The position numbers and the translations under genes were made by a program. The notes under the pieces are model-generated. The model worked only from the letters and a program-made list of their open reading frames with translations, was not told where the DNA came from and did no database searches. A stretch of DNA of 40,467 bases. It comes from Discostella pseudostelligera. Its lineage: Eukaryota > Bacillariophyta > Thalassiosirophyceae > Thalassiosirales > Thalassiosiraceae. This document shows, piece after piece, positions 22,316 to 31,907 of this stretch. The stretch spans positions 1 to 40,467 of the forward strand of contig JALLBK010000355.1 in assembly GCA_036940085.1 (NCBI GenBank). The letters are read 5' to 3'. Position 1 is the stretch's first letter; each line of letters begins with the position of its first letter.

Positions 22316-23110
22316 CATTCGAAATAGAACGAGGGAAGAGTGGATAATGTCATTGTTTTGGATTTTCAGTACCCTCTTAATTCATGCATACTATCTCGGT
22401 CACCAATCACCAACCTCCACCAATGCTCTTGTAATGAATTATTTCATTTGCAATCGCGGAGAATGTAAACGGGTGGAGGAGGTGGACTATTGAGGATTCG
22501 TCATCTTTCTCTGCTGATTTCCGATCCACCACAGTTGCCATGGACTAGTCAGGGCTTGGCCACGGGCGGGCGGCTCTTCTCCGCTCTCCATCCGCTCTCA
22601 TGACAACATCTAACATCTTGACAAGGATGTATGTACGGACGACGGACAGGAATCATCCTTCCTGGTCTGTCCGTACACCCTCGACGTCAAAAAATCAAAA
22701 TCAGCATGGCGGCGCCGGCTGTCGCCAGACGGCGGAATGGAAGCCGCCGCCAGCACAGTTCCCTGCAAGTTCTTTAAGGTTCTTCAGCCTTCGATCGTAT
22801 TCGATCTACTCCCTTCTTCTGTCCCTCTCGCATGCTCGCTCATTTATGGAGCTCTGCTTCTGTAAGTAGGAGTACGAATGTGCGATTCGGATTCGAACCC
22901 ACCTGAATTGCCGCTAAATACCGCAATGCGAGCAGAACGCAGGCCAGCGAATGCGACCTTAAATCCAACATTTTACGTCATTATTTGTCCTTCTCGTTCG
23001 TCTCACACAATCTCCCTATCCGTCCGTCTTTTGTCGCCTGGATGCGGCAGTGGTCGCCCACTACCAATAATTAGAGTCTGTCATTATTTGTTTAGGTTTA
23101 AATGTGATTC
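22316..23110. other. Intergenic region between WW-protein and TPR genes
   Basis: About 800 bases without a supportable gene, holding the 3' end of the WW gene and the promoter of the TPR gene. Open frames here lack recognisable content. One imperfect hairpin is listed separately. Confidence 0.4.
22633..22676. repeat. Imperfect inverted repeat (hairpin)
   Basis: The left arm begins GTACGGAC and ends ACAGGAA; the right arm TTCCTGGTCTGTCCGTAC pairs with it with a two-base size difference around a six-base loop (TCATCC). It lies about 440 bases before the TPR gene start. It could be a regulatory palindrome or chance. Confidence 0.4.
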
Positions 23111-25327
23111 ATGAATCTCAATGGAGCCACGCCCCTCAGTAACGGTGCATGCCCTTCACCTTCCTACGTCGAAGATTGTCCCGAGGACGAGATGAGCAAA
23201 CACCACCACCAAAGCCAAGGCCACGGCCATGAAAGTGAAAGTGAAAGTCCCCTCGATATGAGGCTCGGTGACTACAGTTGCAAATTTGTGTCCAACATTC
23301 CCCTCTCATGCGATAAGAACGACACCGGCAACAACATTGATGCGGCCAACAATCCGCGAATGTATTTTGATCTCGGATTGCGTCATTTCTTCGCCTACCA
23401 TCACGAGGAGGCGTACAAGTTCTTCTTGGCGTGCGTAACTCTAGCGCCCGATTGTGCGTTTGCCCATGGTCTCATTGCATTATGTCACTGTCCGAATTAC
23501 AATTTCAAGGGAGATGCATATTATGAATCAACTCATCGTCCAGATGAGGAAGAGTCGGTCCGGGCAGAGGTGGGGGCTAGTGGAGAAGATATTGCAGTGC
23601 TGAGACGTCTTTACCCTAGTCAACAAGTTGCTGCAGAACATGCCCTGTTGGCTGTAGAAAAGGTCAAAGAACTGAACACGAGGCAACATCGAAAACGGCA
23701 ACTCAAGAGCATGGAACATCAGAATATGCCATCAGAAAAGATATCTGACATTGAATCACAAATCGTATATGCCATATACACCCTCACTTGTCATCCGGGG
23801 ATAGACCCACAACTCGCAGAAAGCGCAGTCGGACGTCCGTATGCCAATGCAATGCGAAAAGTCTACCAACAATTCCCCGAAGATGCTGAGGTGGCATACT
23901 TCTTTGCCGAATCACTTATGATATTGAATGCTTGGAATTTGTATGAATATCCCACTGGGCGACCATTGAGTGAAGATATAGATGAAATTGAAACCGTGCT
24001 GGAAAAGGCTTTGCAGTTGCATCCGAAGCATGCGGGCATTTGCCACCTTTATGTGCATTTATGTGAAATGAGTAGTCATCCAGAGAAGGCGATATTGGCC
24101 TGTCAATCGTTACGGGAAGAGTAAGTGCATAACAGAGCCAATGTCAACTTTTATTGTCGCCCTCCCCTCACTCACTGACATTCCCCTTCTCATCTTTCAT
24201 TGTCAACTTCCAGCTTTCCCGATGCAGGTCATTTAATTCACATGCCCACACACATTGATGTCCTTGTTGGTGACTACGAATCCTGTGTAAAATACAATCT
24301 CCAAGCCATACTTACCGATGAAAAAATAATGAGAGTATCTCCCGACACAGCCGGAACTGAATCATTTTACTTTGGATACATAGTTCACAACTTTCACATG
24401 CTGGTGTACGGTGCCATATTGGGTGGAATGGAATCCATTGCCATGGAAAAAGCAATTGAATTGAACAATTACTTGCATGAGGATGTGTTTGTGGAACATC
24501 CTGACTTGACGGCATATTTAGAATCGTATGCCGCATTGGATATACATGTCATGGTCCGATTTGGCCGGTGGAGGGAAATTCTTGCCATTCCATGTCCACG
24601 ATACCCCTTGCTTATGTTATTTCGAAGTGCATCGTTACATTATGCACGGGGACTTGCCTTGGCCAACTGTGGTGAAATTCAAATGGCCATCGCGGAGGCG
24701 AATATATTCGATCGGTTGCGGCTCAATCCGTGTGCGGATTTGCGAATTCTGCATAATAACAAGGTGTCGAATCTGTTAGCGGTGGATGCCCCCATGTTGC
24801 GAGGGGAGATTGCCTACTTTAGTGGCAAGTATGATGAGGCATTCGTATTGCTTAGGAAGGCGGTGGAACTGCAGGATGGTTTGAATTATGATGAACCATG
24901 GGGTAAAATGCAGCCACTACGGCACGCGTTGGGGGGATTGTTGTGTCAACAGGGCCATTACGAGGAGGCAGAACAAGTCTTTCGAGTGGATTTGAAGTTT
25001 CATCCAAAAAATCCATGGGGGCTTATCGGCTTGATCACTTGTCTGAATGGTCGCTTAAAAGTAGAGGAGGGGGGCAGCTGTTGTAGCAGTGCAAGTGGCG
25101 ATGGGACGAAAATCAACGGTCGAGAGAGAGAAGATGTACAATTGGAGGTTCAGCGACTAACCGATATGTTGACGGAGCAGCGGAAGTCAACCTGGGCCGA
25201 CCCTAAACAAATTCAAGCTCCTTGCGCTTGTTGTACAGGATCGCACGAAAGGAACCTTCGTGCTGCTAGTACCGGGTCGCATTCTGACAGCCAAGGACAC
25301 GAATGTAATAGTTGTTCAACTATTTAA
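23111..25327 (+). CDS. Tetratricopeptide-repeat (TPR) protein
   Basis: Exon 1 is 23111-24120, the intron is 24121-24213 (GTAAGT..CTTCCAG), and exon 2 is 24214-25327: 707 residues, with the split codon read as Asp (LREDFPDAGH). Helical repeats with TPR spacing run through most of it: GLRHFFAYHHEEAYKFFLAC, PDCAFAHGLIALCHCP, then AEQVFRVDLKFHPKNPWGLI near the end. The phrase AGHLIHMPTHIDVLVGDYES is a conserved core seen in a TPR family shared with bacteria. A His-rich stretch near the N-terminus and a Cys-rich C-terminus (CACCTGSHERN) could bind metal, but this is speculation. TPR proteins are assembly scaffolds; the partner is unknown. The stop lies 33 bases from that of the next gene, tail to tail. 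Confidence 0.8.
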
Positions 25328-25360
25328 TAGCTCGCAATATACCTTACATTAATATTATGT

Positions 25361-26918
25361 TCATATTAACTCTACTACTGCGTTCACTGCTTTCTGATCT
25401 CGTTTGTCTTGTTCTTTTGGAGCACCGTTCAGGCGCCCACGCCGCGGTGATATTCCATCTATATGACTTGGTGATACTTCGCCGTCAGGATCTAGATCTT
25501 CCACATTGAGCATGAGCGCAATATCTGGATCAGAACGTGATCGCTTCCCCCGTCGTGCTGATGCATCCTCTTCGTAATTGAACTCGTCACTACCTGCATC
25601 ACTTAAACTAACGCGAGAGAAGTATTTGTTATCTTCTTCATTCACCCATCTTTCATTATTTTCCGATTTGGATAGATGTAGAGTGACTTTGTACAGCAGT
25701 ACGCCAAGAAATACCACTACTATCCCCGAAACATTAATGACGTTTAAGTTGTCATCAAACATTGTTACCCTTGGAGTGTTGCAGAGGAAAATAATAAGCA
25801 ATGAGGTGACTAATTATGTGACCACACAACCACTCATCCCAGATCACTCACCCGACAAAGATTGTTATCATTTCTTTCAGCACGCCCCCAATCATCAGAA
25901 CGATGGCATTTGACTTCAGAATCAACCAGAATTCACAAAGAACCATAACGATCGCAATCCCGGCCCCAAATAGGGCGGTGGATATCGTTCGTAGGCTATT
26001 ATCAAGATCTGAAAAGTAATCACTGGTGCTCGGTCCCAATTTCCGCCATGGCTGTTCGATAACACAAGACATCACCATCATACTGAAGAACATGGTGCAC
26101 GATAGCAGTCGCATGGTTACCACGGGTCCGCATAGGGGTGGATCGAGTTTCTGCAGCTTGAATTGAACTAATGTCCATCGAATTCCACCACATATCGCTG
26201 CTCCCAAAACGAGGAGGAAACCAACTGTATCGAATTCAACTTCCCCAAATGCTGTGAGAATTTCCCCCGCCGTTATCAATAGCCCGACCAAAATTAGGTT
26301 GCATGTTATTTTTTCTAGGCCGAATACAAAAGCACTTAGTAATACCCAAACGGGGCTGGAGGATTTGACCATGGTGAAGAATGTTATCGATATCCGTACG
26401 AGGGAGAGATTTGATAACCCAATATCGAGAGCGGTAACCAACCCACACGGTATTGAAATGCCTTCGTCGGTTATGTTTGAAGAGGTTGAGAGATTATACG
26501 GCATTCCCAATAATAGAGCAAAGTTGCCATTTCACAAACTCACCCAAAAATGTGGACCATGACATATTCTCCACCGCTGTACCACCAAAGAAATCAGGAA
26601 ATATGGAAGATACAGTATAGCTAAACATCCACTGTACAAAGAAATGTACACTCGTTAGCAATAGCGGACATGGAAATGCCCCCAAATTTTGTCCAAATAT
26701 AACCTTATTGACGGAAATGGTGACATGAAATGCATGAGTCATGAGTTTTTGAGTAGGCCAAATCGATCAGAGAATGTCATCATCAAGAACTTTCATAGCA
26801 AAACAGAAGAGAGAGCACATACCTTGTTGTACGCACTTAGCGCGGCAGAGCAAACGAACCATCCAGCCATAGCCGGAAGGTAAATGCAATGCCGTTTGTA
26901 GAAGGTGGAGGCAGTCAT
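25361..26918 (-). CDS. SLC35C2-like nucleotide-sugar/triose-phosphate-type transporter
   Basis: Four exons in consistent phase: 26918-26823, 26703-26544, 26461-25852 and 25769-25361, giving 424 residues. It is a drug/metabolite-transporter-fold protein with about ten hydrophobic helices. Diagnostic text includes GLVTALDIGLSNLSLVRIS, FFTMVKSSSPVWVLLSAFVF and GEVEFDTVGFLLVL, plus IRWTLVQFKLQKLDPPL, all close to the SLC35C2 group of Golgi/ER solute carriers. The C-terminal 80 residues are hydrophilic and acidic. The substrate of this group is not well established; GDP-fucose handling has been linked to the animal member. Exon 3 holds most of the membrane core. Confidence 0.82.
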
Positions 26919-27585
26919 TGTTTATGCTTTGGTTAGCCAGCCGTCAACCAACGCCAACCACAAAAACTCTTAGCCGTAATTTGACGAGCTGCAACTATCC
27001 TACGATGCCCACAAGATGGTGATAACTCCGATGGATCAACAATAATGAGAGTAAATCTACAAGTATCGTCAGCGCTGACGCCGAATGTATGACTCTATGG
27101 TAGCTCCCTGCAGCCGCAGCTCCCGACTCCCGATAAGATATATGCACAACCGATCAAAGGAATTGAACGACGAAACTAAGAGGCGGGCAAACCTCAACCC
27201 GTGAACAACAAAAGTGAGACCGAATGCGATACGATGAGAATGTGAGGGTGCATCAAGGAATGAGGATGCAGAAGGCAGTACTACTACCGGTAGGTATTGT
27301 TGGCTATTATGGTATTGTTGGTCTCTTTGGTCATTGTCGCTTGTGGTTTTGTGGTGCAGCAGCAGATGGTGTTGATGTTGTTGCGTACATTTTGGCGGGA
27401 ACTTGGGGTGGCGAAAGTTGGGCGACGAAATTGTGCGAAATGGCGGGAAGAGGCGATAGGTTACGCGTGGCATTGATTCGAATTTTGAAATTTACCATCA
27501 TCAATACCGATACTATTGTTGATTATCGTATGCTCCATTCCATTCCATTCCTCCTTTGCAAAGACCAAAGTTGCAAGCGGTGACC
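26919..27585. promoter_or_regulatory. Divergent promoter region, SLC35C2-like gene and IFT88, with E2F-like sites
   Basis: A 667-base spacer between two start codons. TTTTGGCGGGAA at 27390-27401 is a full E2F-type match, and a second element, AATGGCGGGAA, is at 27439-27449. Both lie 135-200 bases before the IFT88 ATG. I looked for an RFX X-box, the usual ciliary promoter site in animals, and saw no convincing one. Confidence 0.5.
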
Positions 27586-29937
27586 ATGAATTTTGCGATG
27601 GGGAGGAACAGTTCTTCTACCTGCGACTTTGAGTTCCCAAGTGAAATAAAGGATGCCCTTTCGATAGCGCCAAGCAAGGCAGGCGGAAGTGGTGGGGGTG
27701 GGGGTAGTGGCTCAGTATACACAGGTGTGAGCAGGTTGCGCACATCCCAATCAACGCAATCATCCGCAAAAGCATTCAACCCACACCCTCAGATTTCGTT
27801 TGGAGGGAGTGATGACGTCTCTGTTGCCTTTTCGACGTCGAGGTCCATGACGGCAAACCAGGCGGATCAAAGTAACGGTAAGTGTCCATCGATTCAAGAG
27901 ATGTTGTCGTGTCGATTCCTAATTCTCATAACATTGTTGTAGGCAGCAGCACCAAACAAAGCCCTTTAGTTGTCGCAAAGAATATTGAGAAGCAGGTAAA
28001 TCAAATGATTGCACAAACAGTGTCTTTGCGGAAGGAAGGAAAACATGACGATGCACTCGAGAGTGCAAAACAGGGAACGAAGATCGAACAATCGTTGAGA
28101 CGGCATCAAAAGTCCAATTCGTTATCTTCTGGATCAGAACTCACTCATTCAGCTTGGTTTAATCTGGCAACGGCGTACGTAGCTAGCGGCATGCCGGACG
28201 AAGCACTCAAGACGTACACGACATTGTTGACGTTGCATCGAGGCAGCCCTTCCAACGGCCGTGTCCGCATCAATATGGGGAACCTCTACTATGGTCAGAA
28301 GCAATATCCATCTGCTATCAAGATGTACAAAATGGCTCTTGATCAGATTCAACAGGATGATAGATCGTTGGCGCGAAAAATACGCAGAAATATTGGAAAT
28401 GCTTACTTCAGTATGGGACAAATCCGTGACGCAGTCAAGAATTTCGAAGAGGGAATGGATACTGCTGACGACTTCCGAACGGGCTTCAATCTCCTTATCT
28501 GTCATCTCGCTCTCGGTGATATGAATAGGGTGAAGAAGTACTTTGTCGAGCTCATTAGCGTACAGTTGGATAGAGATGCGTTTGCTTCCAACGAAGGCGA
28601 GCGTGACAATACAGATCCATCTATCTCACGCGTGAAACAGGCAAACCACTTCTTGCTAACCGCGGCGAGGTTGATTGCACCAGTGATAGAAGGTGATGAC
28701 TGGGCTGCAGGATATGATTGGGTGTGCGATGCACTCGATAATCGGCATGAAGTGCTTGCTGTCCAGATTAAGCTTGAACAATCAATACAAAGATTACACT
28801 GCAAAGAGTTTGACAGTGCAATAAAATCGTTGAAAGGCCTTCAAAAGAAGGGTAACGAAGTCAAGTCGGCAACGTTAACCAACCTCTCGTTTGTCAGTTT
28901 TCTCGAAGGAAACATTGAACAGGCTTCCGAATACGCTGATGCTTCACTTACCTTGGATCGCTACAATGCAAAAGCGCTTGTCAACAAAGCAAATTGTCTC
29001 TTTCTCGATGGTGACTTTGACTCCGCGAAAAGTTTGTATCTCGAAGCAATCGGAGTCCAGGCTGATTGTAGTCAGGCCATCTTTAACCTTGGACTGGCGA
29101 ACGCGCAACTTGGTTTGGCAGAAGAAGCAATTCTGGCATTTGATAAGGTGCACCTACTCACTCCTAACGATCCACAAGTTTTATTTCAAATCGCTGATAT
29201 ATATGAGTTGCAAGGGAGATCGGAAGATGCGGTAAAGTGGTTCAATGTCCTCGCAGCTCGTGTTCCGAGTGATCCTACAATTCTTGCACGGCTTGGCCAA
29301 CTCTACACGGAAGCCGGTGATGAGTCGCAGGGATTACACTACCAACTTGAAAGCTTTCGTCACTACCCGACAGACTTGGGTCGCATTAATTTGATTGGAA
29401 CTTGGTTTATGGAACATGATATGCACGAGAGGTGAGTAACTCCGGTATTCAGCCCACTACCGCACTTTTGGAACTGATCTGATTGTCAAATTCACAACAC
29501 AACGGGTGCAGGAGTTGTTACTTCTTCCAGCAAGCTGCCGTTGTCCAGCCAAAAGATATCAATTGGGGTGAGCATATCATTGTATTACAGAGACTTATTT
29601 CGATGTACTTCTTTGACCACCACTTCTACGTTCAACGATAAATCCAATTGTTCAAGGGTTTATGGTAGCTGCTTCCCATAAGAAATGCGGAGCTCATGAG
29701 GCTGCATTTCACGAATACGAGAGACTTCTTGATCGATGCAAAGACCGCTTGCAGCGAATTGAATGTAAGTTCGAGTTTCGAGCCATGCTTCTGGTTGGAA
29801 ATGTCTTACTAACATCGCTGATTGACTGGATCATTGGTACATCAGGCCTACGCTATCTCGTGGAAGCGTGCGATACGGTAGGCAGAGATTCGTATGTCTA
29901 TCAAGAACAAATGGACAAATTGCTCAGTAGCGATTGA
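27586..29937 (+). CDS. IFT88: Intraflagellar transport protein IFT88 (IFT-B complex, TPR protein)
   Basis: Five exons in consistent phase: 27586-27877, 27943-29431, 29512-29567, 29657-29764 and 29846-29937, giving 678 residues. TPR repeats fill most of it: NGRVRINMGNLYYGQKQYPS, KIRRNIGNAYFSMGQIRDAV, AKALVNKANCLFLDGDFDSA, and FQIADIYELQGRSEDAVKWF. The end reads QQAAVVQPKDINWGFMVAAS, then IECLRYLVEACDTVGRD, matching the animal and algal IFT88 C-terminus. IFT88 is a core IFT-B subunit needed to build cilia and flagella. The N-terminal 100 residues are low complexity with a Gly run. In diatoms only centric species make flagellated (male) gametes, so this gene is the best clue to the host lineage. 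Expression would be expected mainly in gametogenesis. Confidence 0.9.
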
Positions 29938-29961
29938 TCTTCCTGCTCACCTTGAGTTCAC

Positions 29962-30106
29962 CCTAAGCCCACCAATATAAGATACCCCCGACGCGTCAAT
30001 AGTACGATGCCAAATATAAGAATTCTCTGCCGANCCTAAGCCCACCAATATAAGATACCCCCGACGCGTCAATAGTACGATGCCAAATATAAGAATTCTC
30101 TGCCGA
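29962..30106. repeat. Perfect 72-bp direct repeat around a single N (assembly join)
   Basis: Positions 29962-30033 and 30035-30106 are identical, split by the N at 30034. It lies between the IFT88 and OTU stops and breaks no coding region. Removing the extra copy would shorten the convergent spacer to about 105 bases. Confidence 0.9.
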
Positions 30107-30115
30107 TCAATCACT

Positions 30116-31318
30116 TCAAAAAGCACGCGATGGAACAACCGCCAAGAAATGATTATTCGATGCCTTGCCATAATGCATTGGAAATCGTTGATTCGTAGAT
30201 AAAATATAAATTGGTCGAATTGTTGTTTGTGGTCCCAGCCGCGCTCTCACTTTCAAATGGGTTGTTTTATTATCATCGTGTAAATTGTCATTACCATGCA
30301 TTGCCTCCAACAAAACAATTTGCCTACTCAAAGAATTGGAAATGGCGACTAACTCCGGCCCACCTCCCCAAACGTTCTCTCGTTTCATTTCGGAAAAATA
30401 TTCCTCAACGCTCATGCCAAACTGCACTGCTGCCTCGTTGACTAACGATGATGCCGATATGGTTTCATTTTGTAGCAGTACCATTTGAGCATTGGTTTCA
30501 ACTCCATTTGCAAGGGTTGCAACAGCTAGATTCCGTAGTACGGACGAATGTCCCATCACTTCAGAATGGGAAGGAGGAACTGTGGCTTCTGCATCATCGT
30601 CATGATTGAAGTCGGGCACAGATCGGTTGGTTAAAATTGAAGCGGCGATAGAATGGAAGAGACAGGATCCATATCCAATATTTTTCCGAATTTTCACTGG
30701 AATGGCACCACCATCATCAGACTGTACACAATATGAGCCCGCAAAATAACAATCAATATCGCTAGCCAGCGAAGCCATTGATGTTATGCTTGATTGCAGA
30801 ATGCACATTCGGATTGCTACCGATAATACCATCCATCGAACCACGTTCACGTTGGTGATCGCAAATTTACTATTGATCTTGGCAAATAGAATCATTGATG
30901 CTAGAGAGGAAACTATTGCGGCACATGTTGATTCAAGAAGGAGCCGAAGTACAAATTTCAGTGATTTTTGCCACAGATCGATTACGTTGTCCGGTAGGAG
31001 CGGTGGTGGTTTACTTCTTGGTAAATTTCGTTTGATAAACACTGCTCTCATAAATCTCCGAAAATCCAAACGAATTCGACTCTGAATGGCATGTGCCCTA
31101 CCATGCCGCACATCAACTCTGGATTCCGAAGACGACGTGGCAGCCAACTTGTTGCTTCCGGGGAGCGGTATAATTACTTGTGCACTAGTATGCAGAAAGG
31201 GGAGGGTGGATGGCAGTGAGCTGGTGCTGGTGCGGACATTATCTCGATAATAGAATGGTGCTGGGAACGCGATGGATGAATGCACCAACGCAAATAATTT
31301 CAGCGGCGTCTCTCGCAT
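30116..31318 (-). CDS. OTU-like cysteine protease (deubiquitinase family)
   Basis: Intronless, 400 residues, ATG at 31318-31316. The OTU domain occupies roughly residues 200-398: NIGYGSCLFHSIAASIL carries the nucleophile Cys near 218, VWGGGPELVAISNSLSRQIV is the conserved middle block, and NNHFLAVVP near the C-terminus gives the catalytic His. OTU enzymes remove ubiquitin from proteins. The usual DGNC box reads GYGSC here, so the Asp and the Asn next to the nucleophile are replaced, which may alter activity. The N-terminal half has a possible signal or anchor and two hydrophobic stretches near 125-180 (VLRLLLESTCAAIVSSLASM, VVRWMVLSVAIRMCIL), suggesting membrane attachment. Confidence 0.72.
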   Translation of the reverse strand: MRETPLKLFALVHSSIAFPAPFYYRDNVRTSTSSLPSTLPFLHTSAQVIIPLPGSNKLAATSSSESRVDVRHGRAHAIQSRIRLDFRRFMRAVFIKRNLPRSKPPPLLPDNVIDLWQKSLKFVLRLLLESTCAAIVSSLASMILFAKINSKFAITNVNVVRWMVLSVAIRMCILQSSITSMASLASDIDCYFAGSYCVQSDDGGAIPVKIRKNIGYGSCLFHSIAASILTNRSVPDFNHDDDAEATVPPSHSEVMGHSSVLRNLAVATLANGVETNAQMVLLQNETISASSLVNEAAVQFGMSVEEYFSEMKRENVWGGGPELVAISNSLSRQIVLLEAMHGNDNLHDDNKTTHLKVRARLGPQTTIRPIYILSTNQRFPMHYGKASNNHFLAVVPSRAF

Positions 31319-31752
31319 CTCCCTACGTTGCCGCAGGTTGCCGCGCCGTCAGGTAGCAATGCCGGCCAAATTAATATTGTCATGGTCGAAGAGAAGATAG
31401 ATGATNCGCGCCGTCAGGTAGCAATGCCGGCCAAATTAATATTGTCATGGTCGAAGAGAAGATAGATGATGTCGAAGGTGAAAAAGTGAAAGGTGACGAC
31501 GCAGGGTGACCTGTTGGATATGGCGGGAAAATTAGTTCCCGCCATAATTCACAGTGGTCTCCCGCCAAAACAACTGTATCCATCAACCACCACAACAAAC
31601 CATAAAAAAACCAGACCATGGCAACCGCCGCGTCTGCAGCGGTAGTAGTTGATTGGATGTAGCGCATCAGCCCCAACGTGCAATACCTTGCCATCACCCA
31701 CTTGATCAAGAATTCGAGTATCAATCTATTTGAATTGTCACCTTATTATTTC
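31319..31752. promoter_or_regulatory. Divergent OTU / Der promoter with a palindromic pair of E2F-like sites
   Basis: ATGGCGGGAA (31520-31529) and TTCCCGCCAT (31536-31545) form a perfect inverted repeat with a six-base spacer, and a third site, TCCCGCCAAA (31560-31569, reverse of TTTGGCGGGA), follows 14 bases later. All match the E2F/DP core. They lie about 200 bases before each start codon (less on the OTU side once the assembly duplication is removed). Confidence 0.55.
31342..31470. repeat. Perfect 64-bp direct repeat around a single N (assembly join)
   Basis: Positions 31342-31405 and 31407-31470 are identical, split by the N at 31406. It lies just upstream of the OTU gene start and inflates the OTU/Der promoter region. 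Confidence 0.88.
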
Positions 31753-31876
31753 ATGATGGCTCATTCAATCAGACAATTCTTTCTTGTAGTCGATGCAGTT
31801 CGTCCACGCACTACACTCTTCGTCGCAAATCAAAGAGTTCTCTCTAGTTACGGCTGCTGGCCATCATCCACATCAT

Positions 31877-31907
<31 letters not shown>

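Noticed and set aside
27224..27583. 119-codon plus-strand frame before IFT88
   Set aside because: It lies in the divergent promoter, has mixed composition with no domain, and ends before the IFT88 start.
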